The position numbers and the translations under genes were made by a program. The notes under the pieces are model-generated. The model ran no database searches. It was not told where the DNA came from and saw only the letters and a program-made list of their open reading frames with translations. DNA of 36,071 nt, taken from assembly GCA_002726275.1 (NCBI GenBank), contig PBSO01000008.1:69282-105352 (forward strand), in the 5' to 3' direction. Origin of the DNA: Methanobacteriota archaeon. GTDB taxonomy: Archaea; Thermoplasmatota; Poseidoniia; Poseidoniales; Thalassarchaeaceae. Shown here piece after piece: positions 7,537 to 15,656 of this stretch. Within the stretch, counting starts at the first letter, position 1, and each line of letters opens with the position of its first letter.

Positions 7537-7719
7537 ATGTCCAAGGGTACTCCAAGCATGGGTAAGAGGCAGAAGTCCACCCACATCAGATGCAGGAGAT
7601 GCGGTAGACATTCGTTCCACAAGACCAAGTCAATTTGCTCCAGTTGCGGATACGGGCAAACCGCGAAGTTGCGGAAATACAGGTGGAGCAAGCGTAATCG
7701 CTCCATGGGCAGCAAGTGA
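7537..7719 (+). CDS. rpl37e: 50S ribosomal protein L37e
   Basis: The protein (60 aa) starts [16 protein letters not shown], the near-invariant N-terminus of L37e. Two C-x2-C pairs (CRRC and CSSC) form an intact zinc finger, unlike the L44e in this window. The ATG at 7537 is preceded by AGGTGG with five bases of spacing, which excludes the GTG nine bases upstream. The basic tail ([13 protein letters not shown]) binds 23S rRNA. purF follows; L37e next to purF is a recurring archaeal arrangement, although the LSm gene often found upstream is absent here. Confidence 0.95.
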   Translation: MSKGTPSMGKRQKSTHIRCRRCGRHSFHKTKSICSSCGYGQTAKLRKYRWSKRNRSMGSK

Positions 7720-7737
7720 ACTCTCTCCCGGAAAGTG

Positions 7738-7769
7738 CTAAGTCCTTAGTGCCGAAGCGACATTCGGTA
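7738..7769 (+). promoter_or_regulatory. Two adjacent inverted repeats before purF
   Basis: CTAAG-TC-CTTAG (7738-7749) is a perfect inverted repeat. Immediately after it, 7750-7756 and 7763-7769 can pair as TGCCGAA/TTCGGTA with one G-U and a 6-base loop, ending four bases before the purF ATG. The first could be an operator and the second a leader hairpin over the initiation region. No clear ribosome-binding site lies between them and the ATG. The function is inferred. Confidence 0.35.
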
Positions 7770-7773
7770 GACG

Positions 7774-9276
7774 ATGTGCGGGATCGTCGGAATTGTTGGT
7801 CACCCCGATTCTCAAGCCGCGCAATCCCTGTATGACGGACTTCTCGTTCTACAGCACAGGGGCCAAGACGCGGCAGGAATAGTGACAAGTGATTCCAATA
7901 ACATTTGCCATCGCAGGGCAAATGGTTTGGTTCGTGACGTTTTCCGCCCCAAACACTCAGAGACACTACGTGGCTCCATGGGGATTGGCCACGTTAGATA
8001 CCCAACCGCCGGCTCAAGCTCCGTTTCTGAGGCACAGCCATTCTATACAAATACGCCCTTCGGAGTCAGCCTTGCACACAATGGTAACCTGAACAATACC
8101 CAGGACATTATTTCTGGCCTTCTGGAATATGATCACCGCAGGATAAACACAAGTTCAGATTCCGAGGCATTGCTGAATTTGTTCGCAGCAGAGATTCAGA
8201 GATCACTCAATGGGAGTCCGGGTGGCTTGGACTCACTTTCCGAGGATGACGTCTTCAGGGCCGTCGAGAGAGTCCACCTAAGGGCCGAGGGCAGTTATAG
8301 CGTAGTGACGTTGATCACTGGATGGGGAATGGTCGCATTCAGGGATCCCAATGGGATCAGGCCTCTGTGCATCGGCAGCAATGTTGTTGATGGCTTCACT
8401 GAGGTGGTCGTGGCTTCGGAAAGTGTCGTATGCAAAACCTTGGGATTCAATCATGATGGCGATGTTTCTCCTGGCGAGGCAGTGATAGTTAGAATGAATG
8501 GCGAGATTTCTAGGAAGGTGTGCTCTTCAGAAGTAGACCATCATCCGTGTATATTCGAACACGTATATTTCGCTAGGCCTGATTCAGTTTTGGATGGAAT
8601 CTCCGTTCATTCATCTAGGCTAAGGATGGGTTCTTCACTAGCGAGAAAGATTGCAACGCAGTTTCCCGACCATGGCATAGATGCTGTGATTCCCGTGCCC
8701 GATAGCGGGAGGATCGCTGCTCTGGATTTGGCAAGAGAACTTGGCGTGCCCTATAGAGAGGGTTTTGTCAAGAACAGGTACATTGGAAGGACATTTATCA
8801 TGCCAGGGCAGACAATCAGGAAGGATTCAGTGAGGAAGAAACTGAATAGTATAGAGGAAGAGTTCACGGGAAAGACCGTCCTTATTGTGGATGACAGCAT
8901 TGTCAGGGGAAACACTTCCAGACGGATAGTAAACATGGCAAGGGATGCGGGCGCGTCAAAGGTATACTTCGCATCTTGCTCACCACCAATAGTCCATCCA
9001 AATGTGTATGGGATAGATATGCCAGCCAAATCCGAGTATGTGGCACATGATCGTTCCGTGGAAGAAATACGCGATGCAATAGGTTCGGACTGGCTTGTCT
9101 ATCAGGATCTGGATGATCTTGTGGAGGCGTGTCTTGGAGAGGGTCGGGAAGGCCCTGCAAACTTTGATTGCTCCTGCTTCGATGGTGTATATGTGACCGG
9201 GGGAATTACAGAAGAGTACCTGGACAGAATTGAGGGCCTTAGGAATGACTCCGTCAAGAACAGGGCACCAGTATGA
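7774..9276 (+). CDS. purF: Amidophosphoribosyltransferase
   Basis: PurF makes 5-phosphoribosylamine from PRPP and glutamine, the first step of purine synthesis. The chain begins MCGIVG, so the catalytic Cys is residue 2 and no propeptide is encoded. The class II glutaminase domain (HRGQDAAG, then VRYPTAGSSS and AHNGNLNN) fills the first 230 residues. The phosphoribosyltransferase domain has VLIVDDSIVRGNTS, the PRPP loop, at about 369-382. Cysteines in HHPCIFEHVYF, ASCSPP and FDCSCF match positions that hold a 4Fe-4S cluster in Bacillus-type PurF. The length (500 aa) is normal. Two inverted repeats lie just upstream. A propeller-PKD protein gene follows after 45 bases. Confidence 0.95.
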   Translation: MCGIVGIVGHPDSQAAQSLYDGLLVLQHRGQDAAGIVTSDSNNICHRRANGLVRDVFRPKHSETLRGSMGIGHVRYPTAGSSSVSEAQPFYTNTPFGVSLAHNGNLNNTQDIISGLLEYDHRRINTSSDSEALLNLFAAEIQRSLNGSPGGLDSLSEDDVFRAVERVHLRAEGSYSVVTLITGWGMVAFRDPNGIRPLCIGSNVVDGFTEVVVASESVVCKTLGFNHDGDVSPGEAVIVRMNGEISRKVCSSEVDHHPCIFEHVYFARPDSVLDGISVHSSRLRMGSSLARKIATQFPDHGIDAVIPVPDSGRIAALDLARELGVPYREGFVKNRYIGRTFIMPGQTIRKDSVRKKLNSIEEEFTGKTVLIVDDSIVRGNTSRRIVNMARDAGASKVYFASCSPPIVHPNVYGIDMPAKSEYVAHDRSVEEIRDAIGSDWLVYQDLDDLVEACLGEGREGPANFDCSCFDGVYVTGGITEEYLDRIEGLRNDSVKNRAPV

Positions 9277-9321
9277 ACTTCTATTCGCCAAGATGAAGTC
9301 ATATAATCTCTTCACGGAGTT

Positions 9322-10818
9322 ATGGAGCCGACGATTGAGCCCACACAATCAATCAAAACCAACGAATATCCCAGATGCTGGTGCTCATTTGGCGACTCAA
9401 TATTGTGCGTCGGATTTCATTCTGGAAAGGTCTCATTTCTTGATTCATCAGGGGAAGTGGTGGATGAGAAATCCGTAGATGGCCCCGTAATCGGACTGAC
9501 CCCATTGGGCGAAAACATCGTCGTTGCATCCAGCACCAGTGGACTGTTCTCATTCGGCGATGACTCGTGGGAGTTTGTTATGGAGGCCGGTTGTCAAATA
9601 ATTCAACTAACGAATAAGGGAGTTATTGCCGTTGATGGTTCGGGCGACCTAATGTTAATTTCATCAACGGGGGAGCTTCTGGAACGTAGACACACAGGCC
9701 CAGTCAACCTGATTGCATCATCAGATGATGGAGGGCTCATTGGGGCTGGATTGGCCGATGGACGGCTACTAATCCTGGGCGGAGATCTTAGTTTGATACA
9801 TGACTCCCCTCCTGCAGAAGATGACGTTGAGAATATTTCATGTTTGGAATTCCGAATTGACGGAACTCTCGTGGTTGGGAGAAATTCCCTGGGGATGGCC
9901 CTCGATGACCGGCCAGAAAACAGAATAGAATGCTGGAACTCCACAGTCGGACTGATTAATTCCTCTGAGATGCCATCTATGGCAACAGCCCTTTGTTGTA
10001 CTGGCGAGGGGGTGATGGTGGGATGCTTTGACGGTCAGATAGTGAATCTGGATATTGGTGTTGATGGCCATAGGGAGATTTCCCAGATAAACTACAATAT
10101 TAGCAAGATATCCAAGTGGAAGGACGATTTCTTGGTTTCTTACTGGTTTGATATTTCCCGTATTTCGCCAGAGGGAAACATCTCATGGAAATTCGAGCAT
10201 CAAGGCATCGTAGAAGGTTTTGTGGAGCTTGGAAATGGTCTAGTGGCCGTTATTGGTGATGATAGGAAGTCAAGAGGTCCATCTCCAATATTCTTCATTG
10301 ATCCAGACTCTGCCATATTGGACGATTCATCAATAGCAACGACCACTGAAGAATCTCGCCATCAAGAATCCGAGTTCTCAGGGAGCTTGTCCGCAGATGA
10401 GCTAGAAAGAGCCTCCAATAGGCAGGTTTTGAACATTGGAGGGGATGACCTAATGGAAACTCTGAATGAGGAAATTGAGATTCAACTTAATGATAAATTG
10501 GAAGATGGAGATGCTTTGGTGGAATTGCTCGAGTCAGCAAAATCACTCAACATACCTCCGGTGGCTGACGCTGGAGAAGATCGAACTGTAAATTCGGACG
10601 AGAGGGGAAAGGCAACGATTCTACTAGATGGGACGAGATCATACGACCCGGACGGATTTATTTCCAAGTGGTCATGGTCAGATGGGGGTGGAAAAGAAAT
10701 CGGGGAGTCTCCACAAATCCGAGTCAGACTCTCCGAGGGAGTCCACAACTTCTCTCTTACAGTCACTGACAACGGGGGAGCCACAGCCAAGGCAAACATC
10801 ACAATACAAGTTAGGTGA
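9322..10818 (+). CDS. Beta-propeller protein with C-terminal PKD domain, no signal peptide
   Basis: Residues about 20-330 contain repeated short strands of the type GxVSFLDSSGEVV, ISSTGELLERR and DGQIVNLDIG, as in WD40 or PQQ-like propellers. A polar, acidic linker (about 335-415) follows. The last 85 residues are a PKD domain: PPVADAGEDRTV, LLDGTRSYDPDG, WSWSDG and FSLTVTDNGGA. PKD domains are usually extracellular, yet the N-terminus (MEPTIEPTQSIKTNEYP) has no hydrophobic signal or membrane helix. A longer start is unlikely because the in-frame region upstream overlaps the end of purF. The stop interlocks with that of etfA (TGATCA). Partner and function are unknown. Confidence 0.7.
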   Translation: MEPTIEPTQSIKTNEYPRCWCSFGDSILCVGFHSGKVSFLDSSGEVVDEKSVDGPVIGLTPLGENIVVASSTSGLFSFGDDSWEFVMEAGCQIIQLTNKGVIAVDGSGDLMLISSTGELLERRHTGPVNLIASSDDGGLIGAGLADGRLLILGGDLSLIHDSPPAEDDVENISCLEFRIDGTLVVGRNSLGMALDDRPENRIECWNSTVGLINSSEMPSMATALCCTGEGVMVGCFDGQIVNLDIGVDGHREISQINYNISKISKWKDDFLVSYWFDISRISPEGNISWKFEHQGIVEGFVELGNGLVAVIGDDRKSRGPSPIFFIDPDSAILDDSSIATTTEESRHQESEFSGSLSADELERASNRQVLNIGGDDLMETLNEEIEIQLNDKLEDGDALVELLESAKSLNIPPVADAGEDRTVNSDERGKATILLDGTRSYDPDGFISKWSWSDGGGKEIGESPQIRVRLSEGVHNFSLTVTDNGGATAKANITIQVR

Positions 10819-11736
10819 TCAGAGCTTCGCCAACTCATCCTTCAGAATGGGGAGAGCCTCTTCCCAGGTTGACACGATACCGTAGTCAGCCACTCCGAAG
10901 ATGGGTGCATCAGGATCCTTATTTATCGCTACTATGTACTTGCTAGAGCGCATTCCAGCTAGGTGTTGAATTGCCCCACTTATGCCGACCGCGATGTACA
11001 GGCTGGGATTGACAGTCTTGCCTGTCTGTCCCACTTGCATCCCATGGGGAATCTCATCCCATGTGTCAACAGCCGCACGGCTAGCTCCAACTGCAGCGCC
11101 CACTACGTCAGCGATTTCATAGAGGTGGGAGAAGTTCGATGGCTCCCCCATCCCCCTTCCTCCTGAGATGATTATGTCGGCCTCCGAAACATCTAGCTTC
11201 TCATTCGCCTTGGCCAATGCTTCACGAACAGAAACTCCAACATCCGAGCTGCTGTTCACCGTCGAAATCTCAGCATCACCGTCGTTACCCGGAGACTCAA
11301 AAGAATTCTGCCTGACAGATATGGCACAGGGTGGAGAAACTACCGATGTCTCAATAGCCTTGCCCGAGTATATCGGCCTCGTAATCCTAATTCCGCCCTC
11401 TAGTCCAGTCGCATCTTGTATAACCGGGATTTGCCTGATTGCGGCTATCTGGGCCAGAACTTCCCTTCCATGAGCGGATGAAGAAGACATCACAACTCCT
11501 TCACAAAGGGGGGAAATCGCATTTGCCCATGCCCTACTGTCGAATGAGTCAAAGCATTCACCCTCTGCTGAAATAATCTTATTCACACCAGAAATTGATG
11601 ATGCCTCGCCAGACCCAATTCCTCCCGGACAGACTACGGTCGGCGTTCCTCCCATTGAACAGGCGGCACCAACTAGCTGTGCAGTGATGGGATGAAGCGA
11701 GTCTCCAGTAGTTTCAGCAATTATCGTTACTTCCAT
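10819..11736 (-). CDS. etfA: Electron transfer flavoprotein alpha subunit
   Basis: EtfA binds FAD and passes electrons from acyl-CoA dehydrogenases to the quinone pool through ETF:quinone oxidoreductase. The C-terminal FAD domain is clear: [10 protein letters not shown] (about 189), [33 protein letters not shown] and [12 protein letters not shown], all standard ETF-alpha motifs. The length of 305 aa is normal. The ATG is preceded by AGGTGG with four bases of spacing. It directly follows etfB (nine-base gap) and lies downstream of a glutaryl-CoA dehydrogenase-like gene, a probable donor. Confidence 0.95.
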   Translation of the reverse strand: MEVTIIAETTGDSLHPITAQLVGAACSMGGTPTVVCPGGIGSGEASSISGVNKIISAEGECFDSFDSRAWANAISPLCEGVVMSSSSAHGREVLAQIAAIRQIPVIQDATGLEGGIRITRPIYSGKAIETSVVSPPCAISVRQNSFESPGNDGDAEISTVNSSSDVGVSVREALAKANEKLDVSEADIIISGGRGMGEPSNFSHLYEIADVVGAAVGASRAAVDTWDEIPHGMQVGQTGKTVNPSLYIAVGISGAIQHLAGMRSSKYIVAINKDPDAPIFGVADYGIVSTWEEALPILKDELAKL

Positions 11737-11745
11737 TTTTCCACC

Positions 11746-12504
11746 TCAAATAACATTGGCCTCATCGCGCAATTTGGAAACGACCGTTGGAACGGATGAT
11801 GCTCCCTCGAACTTCTGTCCAGGGGGCTTCTCAGCCGGCGCAGAGTGAGACTCAAGGGAGACTCTTGAATCAATTAGAGAAACTCCAAGATCTGATGGCG
11901 TCAGTGTCTCAACAGCCTTCTTCTTTGCCATCATTATTCCTCGTACGTTCGGACGCCTCATTTCCATTGACCCCTTGTCAAACGCGAATAGGCATGGCTT
12001 GGAAACGGATACCTTCTCATTTCCAGAGGGGCCCATTCTCATCGCTATGAAGCCATCTGCGTCCGTTGAAACTTCAGAAACCATTCCAACACACGTGAAA
12101 CCTAGAATGCTGGCCACTCCCGGGCCAGTTGATCCCGCATTTGTATCTGCGGCCTGCTTGCCACAAAGGACTACATCCGCTCCAACGCGACCAATGGCCG
12201 CTGCAAGGAGACTCTGCACGTTGGAGCTGTCCATCCCGGAGTCCTCCGTGAGAACATGGATTAGTGAATCTGCACCAACAGCCGCAGCGTCAGTCAATAT
12301 TTTCGAGGCTCGAGCGGGACCGCATGTGATAGCAATCAAATCAGCCCCTCCCGACTCCTTCAATTGGAGCGCATACTCAAGAGCATATTCATCGTAAGGG
12401 CTCATCGACCACTTTCCGACTGCGGCTTCGTCGACCACCCCTCCAGAGATGGTAATTCTTGCAGTTGTATCCGGAACCTGCTTTAGTAGAACTGCTATTG
12501 TCAT
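11746..12504 (-). CDS. etfB: Electron transfer flavoprotein beta subunit
   Basis: The protein begins MTIAVLLKQVPDT, the usual ETF-beta start, which selects the ATG at 12504 over an upstream frame extension of 19 arginine-rich residues. Other family features are MSPYDEYALEYALQLKE (about 35-51), the AMP-binding region ADVVLCGKQAADTNAGSTGP, and RRPNVRGIMMAKKK near 190, matching the ETF-beta signature and the loop that contacts dehydrogenases. The length is 252 aa. It is transcribed after the glutaryl-CoA dehydrogenase-like gene and just before etfA. Confidence 0.95.
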   Translation of the reverse strand: MTIAVLLKQVPDTTARITISGGVVDEAAVGKWSMSPYDEYALEYALQLKESGGADLIAITCGPARASKILTDAAAVGADSLIHVLTEDSGMDSSNVQSLLAAAIGRVGADVVLCGKQAADTNAGSTGPGVASILGFTCVGMVSEVSTDADGFIAMRMGPSGNEKVSVSKPCLFAFDKGSMEMRRPNVRGIMMAKKKAVETLTPSDLGVSLIDSRVSLESHSAPAEKPPGQKFEGASSVPTVVSKLRDEANVI

Positions 12505-12579
12505 GATATCCCTGCGGACTCGACGAGCAGTGCTCCCTCTATCAAGATTCACCCGTAGCAACTAGAGCGAGGATATCGA

Positions 12580-13755
12580 CTATTCTAGGCTGCGTGTGAA
12601 CGCCTGAATGCCCGTAATGTGCCTTCCAAGTATGAGATTGTGAATGTCATGCGTGCCCTCATATGTCTTTACCGACTCCAGATTGGCCATATGTCTCATT
12701 ACTGGGTACTCGTCTAGGATGCCATTTGCCCCATGGATATCCCTTGCAACACGAGCAATCTCTAGGGCTATGTCCACATTGTTCATCTTTGCAAGGGAGA
12801 TGTGCTCAGGGATCCATGTGCCAGCATCCTTTTTCTGTGAAAGGTGGAACGCCAGGAGTTGGGCCTTTGTAATTTCTCTGAGCATCCACGAGAGTTTGTT
12901 CTGGACTAATTGGTAGGAGGCAATTGGATGTTCGAATTGTATCCTACTCAGGGCATATTCTCTAGCAGAATCAAAGCAAGCCTGTGCAGCCCCTATCGCC
13001 CCCCATGAAATCCCATATCTCGCATTATTAAGGCAGGAAAATGGCCCTCTAAGGCCCTTCACTCCTGGAAGGATACGGTCCTTTGGTATCTTGCAATCTT
13101 GGAAAACGAGTTCACTGGTCACTGACGCCTTCAGAGAATGCTTCCCTTTCATCTCAGGCGCAGAGAATCCCTCATCGTCCTTCTCGACAATGAACCCCCT
13201 GATGACGCCATCTAATTTTGCCCAAACAACTGCGACTTGAGCAATCGTGCCATTGGTAATCCACATCTTCGCCCCATTCAAAAGATAATGATCACCCATG
13301 TCTTCGGCCCTTGTTATCATATCTCCTGGATTTGACCCGTAATCTGGTTCAGTCAGGCCAAAGCAGCCAATCCATTCGCCGCTGGCCATTTTTGGCAAGT
13401 AGTGATTCTTTTGCTCCTCCGAGCCGAAGTCCCAAATCGGATACATCGCAAGAGATCCTTGGACTGAAGCAAACGACCGAAGCCCGCTATCCCCCCTTTC
13501 AAGCTCCCTACAAATAACACCGTACGCGGCGTATGAAAGACCGGGGCAACCGTATCCCTTCAGGGGAGCACCTAGAACTCCCATATTGCCAAGTTCCTCG
13601 CGCCACTCGTCAGGAAAAACACCGTCTCTGCAGGCGTGCTCGATTTTTGGAAGAACTTCATTGTCAACGAAGTCCCTGACCATATCCCTGACCATCCTCT
13701 CCTCTTCTGTCAAGAGCGAATCAACGTCGTAGAAGTCTAGGGCATCGTATGGCAT
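12580..13755 (-). CDS. gcdH: Glutaryl-CoA dehydrogenase-like acyl-CoA dehydrogenase
   Basis: The enzyme oxidises and probably decarboxylates glutaryl-CoA to crotonyl-CoA in lysine, tryptophan and hydroxylysine breakdown. It matches glutaryl-CoA dehydrogenase beyond the general family: RELERGDSGLRS (with the arginine that binds the substrate carboxylate), CFGLTEPDYGSNPG, WITNG, NNARYGISWGAIGA, and TYEGTHDIHNLILGRHITGIQAF, which holds the catalytic Glu. The frame extends to 13791 through TTG/ATG codons; I prefer the ATG at 13755 (391 aa), but neither start has a strong ribosome site. etfB and etfA follow on the same strand as electron acceptors. Whether it decarboxylates cannot be read from sequence alone. 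Confidence 0.88.
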   Translation of the reverse strand: MPYDALDFYDVDSLLTEEERMVRDMVRDFVDNEVLPKIEHACRDGVFPDEWREELGNMGVLGAPLKGYGCPGLSYAAYGVICRELERGDSGLRSFASVQGSLAMYPIWDFGSEEQKNHYLPKMASGEWIGCFGLTEPDYGSNPGDMITRAEDMGDHYLLNGAKMWITNGTIAQVAVVWAKLDGVIRGFIVEKDDEGFSAPEMKGKHSLKASVTSELVFQDCKIPKDRILPGVKGLRGPFSCLNNARYGISWGAIGAAQACFDSAREYALSRIQFEHPIASYQLVQNKLSWMLREITKAQLLAFHLSQKKDAGTWIPEHISLAKMNNVDIALEIARVARDIHGANGILDEYPVMRHMANLESVKTYEGTHDIHNLILGRHITGIQAFTRSLE

Positions 13756-13812
13756 GTTCTCATGCCTTCGCGAAGGCAGTGACCTCATCAAGGTATGGCA
13801 GTGACTTTGACC

Positions 13813-15036
13813 CTACTTCTTGCCCCTTCTTCTGCGTCTAGAATCCCTCTTTGAGAACTCCTTCTCCTCTTCTGAACCAATCTTCATAGTTATCCAGTGG
13901 CTAAGTTTTGGCGACATAGACATGGATATGCTAAGGACCACTCCAAGGATGACCATGGGAAAAACAATCATGATAATCAAGCCCAAAAGTCCATCCGCCC
14001 AGGAATCTTCAGGAGGGGGATGGAAACTCAGAATCGTTCCCCTGTCAGTAAGTATCCATCCACTGTCCCTGTCTGCAGCCCAAGTGAACACGACTCTCTC
14101 ACCCGACACCGTAGAGTCGAACTCCACTACATCTGAGTTTTCCAGCCAAGGAAATGAGGCATTAATCCGCGAGTCATGCTCAACAAGTGAGAATGGTGTT
14201 ATGAGCACCATTGATCTATCATCCGCCTGCCTCTCAATTCCTGTGAAAACCCCTCCCGCTCCAGATATCTCACTAATGCTAACTGATGAAGAAGGGGCGT
14301 TGGAGGAATCCAGGCTGACTGTCGCAATTGCATTTCCCGATGTCAATACGCACACGTCCATAGTCGTCGGACAAACTAGTCCATTCCACGGGTATATGCC
14401 ACCTCCAATCCAATGAATCGTGTGATCCCTGTCAATAATGGCTATTCCATCATAAGTGGTCCCGACCACACACAATAGTACGTCACTGTGACATTCAATC
14501 TCAGTGATGGAACTGCCCGTGCCCAGTCCTTCTAGCAATTGCGCCTCCGCGCCCCCGTCACTAGATGCCCTCATCTTCCAAATTGACCCATTTTCTGACC
14601 CAATGTAGGCCCAGGATCCTCCTTGGTTCCAAGCTACGGAAGTAAGGGACTCTCCTCCAAAATCCTCATTTCCAGCAGCATCGGTCACAGAATGGTCGTC
14701 AGATGCATACCTGAGAACCGTCCCATCCTCTCCAACAATAAGTGCGGTTAATCCACCAGGGTGGTAGTCCGCATCAGAAAGGGACACTTCCCCCATAACC
14801 GGCATTGGAACCTGAATTGAAGGGTTTAGGGCACTCATCATTTTCAATATGGACTCTTCTCCGTATGCCAGCACCCATCTTCCTGAGGGGTCAACAGTTG
14901 CACCCTTTAGTCCCAAATCAGTGGAAGAAAGGCTATCCATCTCGTCAAGCACAACCGCTGACTCCGCATTAACAGGGGTGGCCAGCAATAGGGTGGCAGA
15001 AATCAATGCGAACAGCATGCATGTGACTCGGGCCAT
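13813..15036 (-). CDS. Exported, membrane-anchored beta-propeller-like protein
   Basis: A signal peptide is clear (MARVTCMLFALISATLLLATPVNA, likely cut near residue 24). About 310 residues of repeated beta strands follow, with motifs such as GWVLAYGE-type turns, VGEDGTVLRYASD and SENGSIWKMRASS that look like propeller blades. A membrane helix (about 362-384, LLGLIIMIVFPMVILGVVLSI) and a basic tail rich in Arg and Lys anchor the C-terminus inside. It is therefore a surface protein facing outward. It lies upstream of the gcdH-etfBA genes on the same strand, but a functional link is not shown. Ligand or enzymatic activity is unknown. Confidence 0.7.
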   Translation of the reverse strand: MARVTCMLFALISATLLLATPVNAESAVVLDEMDSLSSTDLGLKGATVDPSGRWVLAYGEESILKMMSALNPSIQVPMPVMGEVSLSDADYHPGGLTALIVGEDGTVLRYASDDHSVTDAAGNEDFGGESLTSVAWNQGGSWAYIGSENGSIWKMRASSDGGAEAQLLEGLGTGSSITEIECHSDVLLCVVGTTYDGIAIIDRDHTIHWIGGGIYPWNGLVCPTTMDVCVLTSGNAIATVSLDSSNAPSSSVSISEISGAGGVFTGIERQADDRSMVLITPFSLVEHDSRINASFPWLENSDVVEFDSTVSGERVVFTWAADRDSGWILTDRGTILSFHPPPEDSWADGLLGLIIMIVFPMVILGVVLSISMSMSPKLSHWITMKIGSEEEKEFSKRDSRRRRRGKK

Positions 15037-15111
15037 GACGTCCCGAGATGGAATTATGGTTTAGCCCGTTCGACCGACGTCCTTGGGCGTCTAAGTAAAG
15101 GCAGAATTGAA

Positions 15112-15124
15112 GAGTGGTCCACTC
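15112..15124. promoter_or_regulatory. Perfect inverted repeat between divergent genes (operator candidate)
   Basis: GAGTGG-T-CCACTC is a perfect 13-bp palindrome eleven bases before the ATG of the 15136 gene, in the 99-bp region shared with the divergent exported protein gene. A second, imperfect inverted repeat (GACGTCC/GGGCGTC) lies at 15076-15091. Symmetric sites like these often bind dimeric regulators. No factor is known for it. Confidence 0.35.
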
Positions 15125-15135
15125 GGCGCAAACCC

Positions 15136-15648
15136 ATGGAGCGATTCGACGTCAGACGGGGATTAATCAAGCAAGTGAATGGTGAGGGTGGACTTTCCAC
15201 CTTGGCAGCAAGGTATTTCGAACAAGTTGAGGGTACAGGCGAAAACTCATTCTCCGGTTCCCACGGCATTATGACCTCAATTATTGGAAGCTATGAGGGC
15301 AGCGCTCTGATGATTGACGTTACCAACGTTCCTCCCAATTTCGACGATCCTGAAGCAATGAAGTCGGCCATGGATGCAAGGAAGAGGTGGACTTCATTTT
15401 TAGATGAGGCTACTGGTTACAACTCGAAGCAGAGGGGAGATAAGGCCAAGGAATGGGCGAAGAAGGCTTCCAAGGCAAAGTCTGCAATTAGTGCCACCCG
15501 CCATTTAATGGAGATGTCCGATACCCTGCCCGAAGACAAGCTTTCAGAGGCAGAGTCAATTATAGCAGAGATAGAGCAGGCCTTGGAGTCAAACGACAAC
15601 ACGAGGGCGGCTGGGCGCGCCGAGAAGCTAAACAAGCTGTTCAATTAG
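15136..15648 (+). CDS. Hypothetical protein with helical charged C-terminal half
   Basis: I do not recognise this 170-residue protein with certainty. The first 80 residues look like a small alpha-beta domain (MERFDVRRGLIKQ, then TSIIGSYEGSALMIDVTNVPPNF). The rest is strongly helical and rich in Lys, Glu and Ala (about 90-168), compatible with a coiled coil or RNA-binding hairpin. It contains no cysteine and no membrane segment, so it is likely cytosolic. The TyrRS gene starts eight bases after its stop with an AGGTGA ribosome site over the stop, so they are co-transcribed. An inverted repeat just upstream may regulate the pair. Confidence 0.7.
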   Translation: MERFDVRRGLIKQVNGEGGLSTLAARYFEQVEGTGENSFSGSHGIMTSIIGSYEGSALMIDVTNVPPNFDDPEAMKSAMDARKRWTSFLDEATGYNSKQRGDKAKEWAKKASKAKSAISATRHLMEMSDTLPEDKLSEAESIIAEIEQALESNDNTRAAGRAEKLNKLFN

Positions 15649-15656
15649 GTGAAAAA

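Noticed and set aside
12505-12561. Extension of etfB to 12561
   Set aside because: It adds an Arg-rich stretch; MTIAVLLKQVPDT is the normal ETF-beta start.
13820-14416. 198-aa plus-strand frame over the exported propeller gene
   Set aside because: The opposite strand has a signal peptide, membrane anchor and repeat structure; this frame has none.
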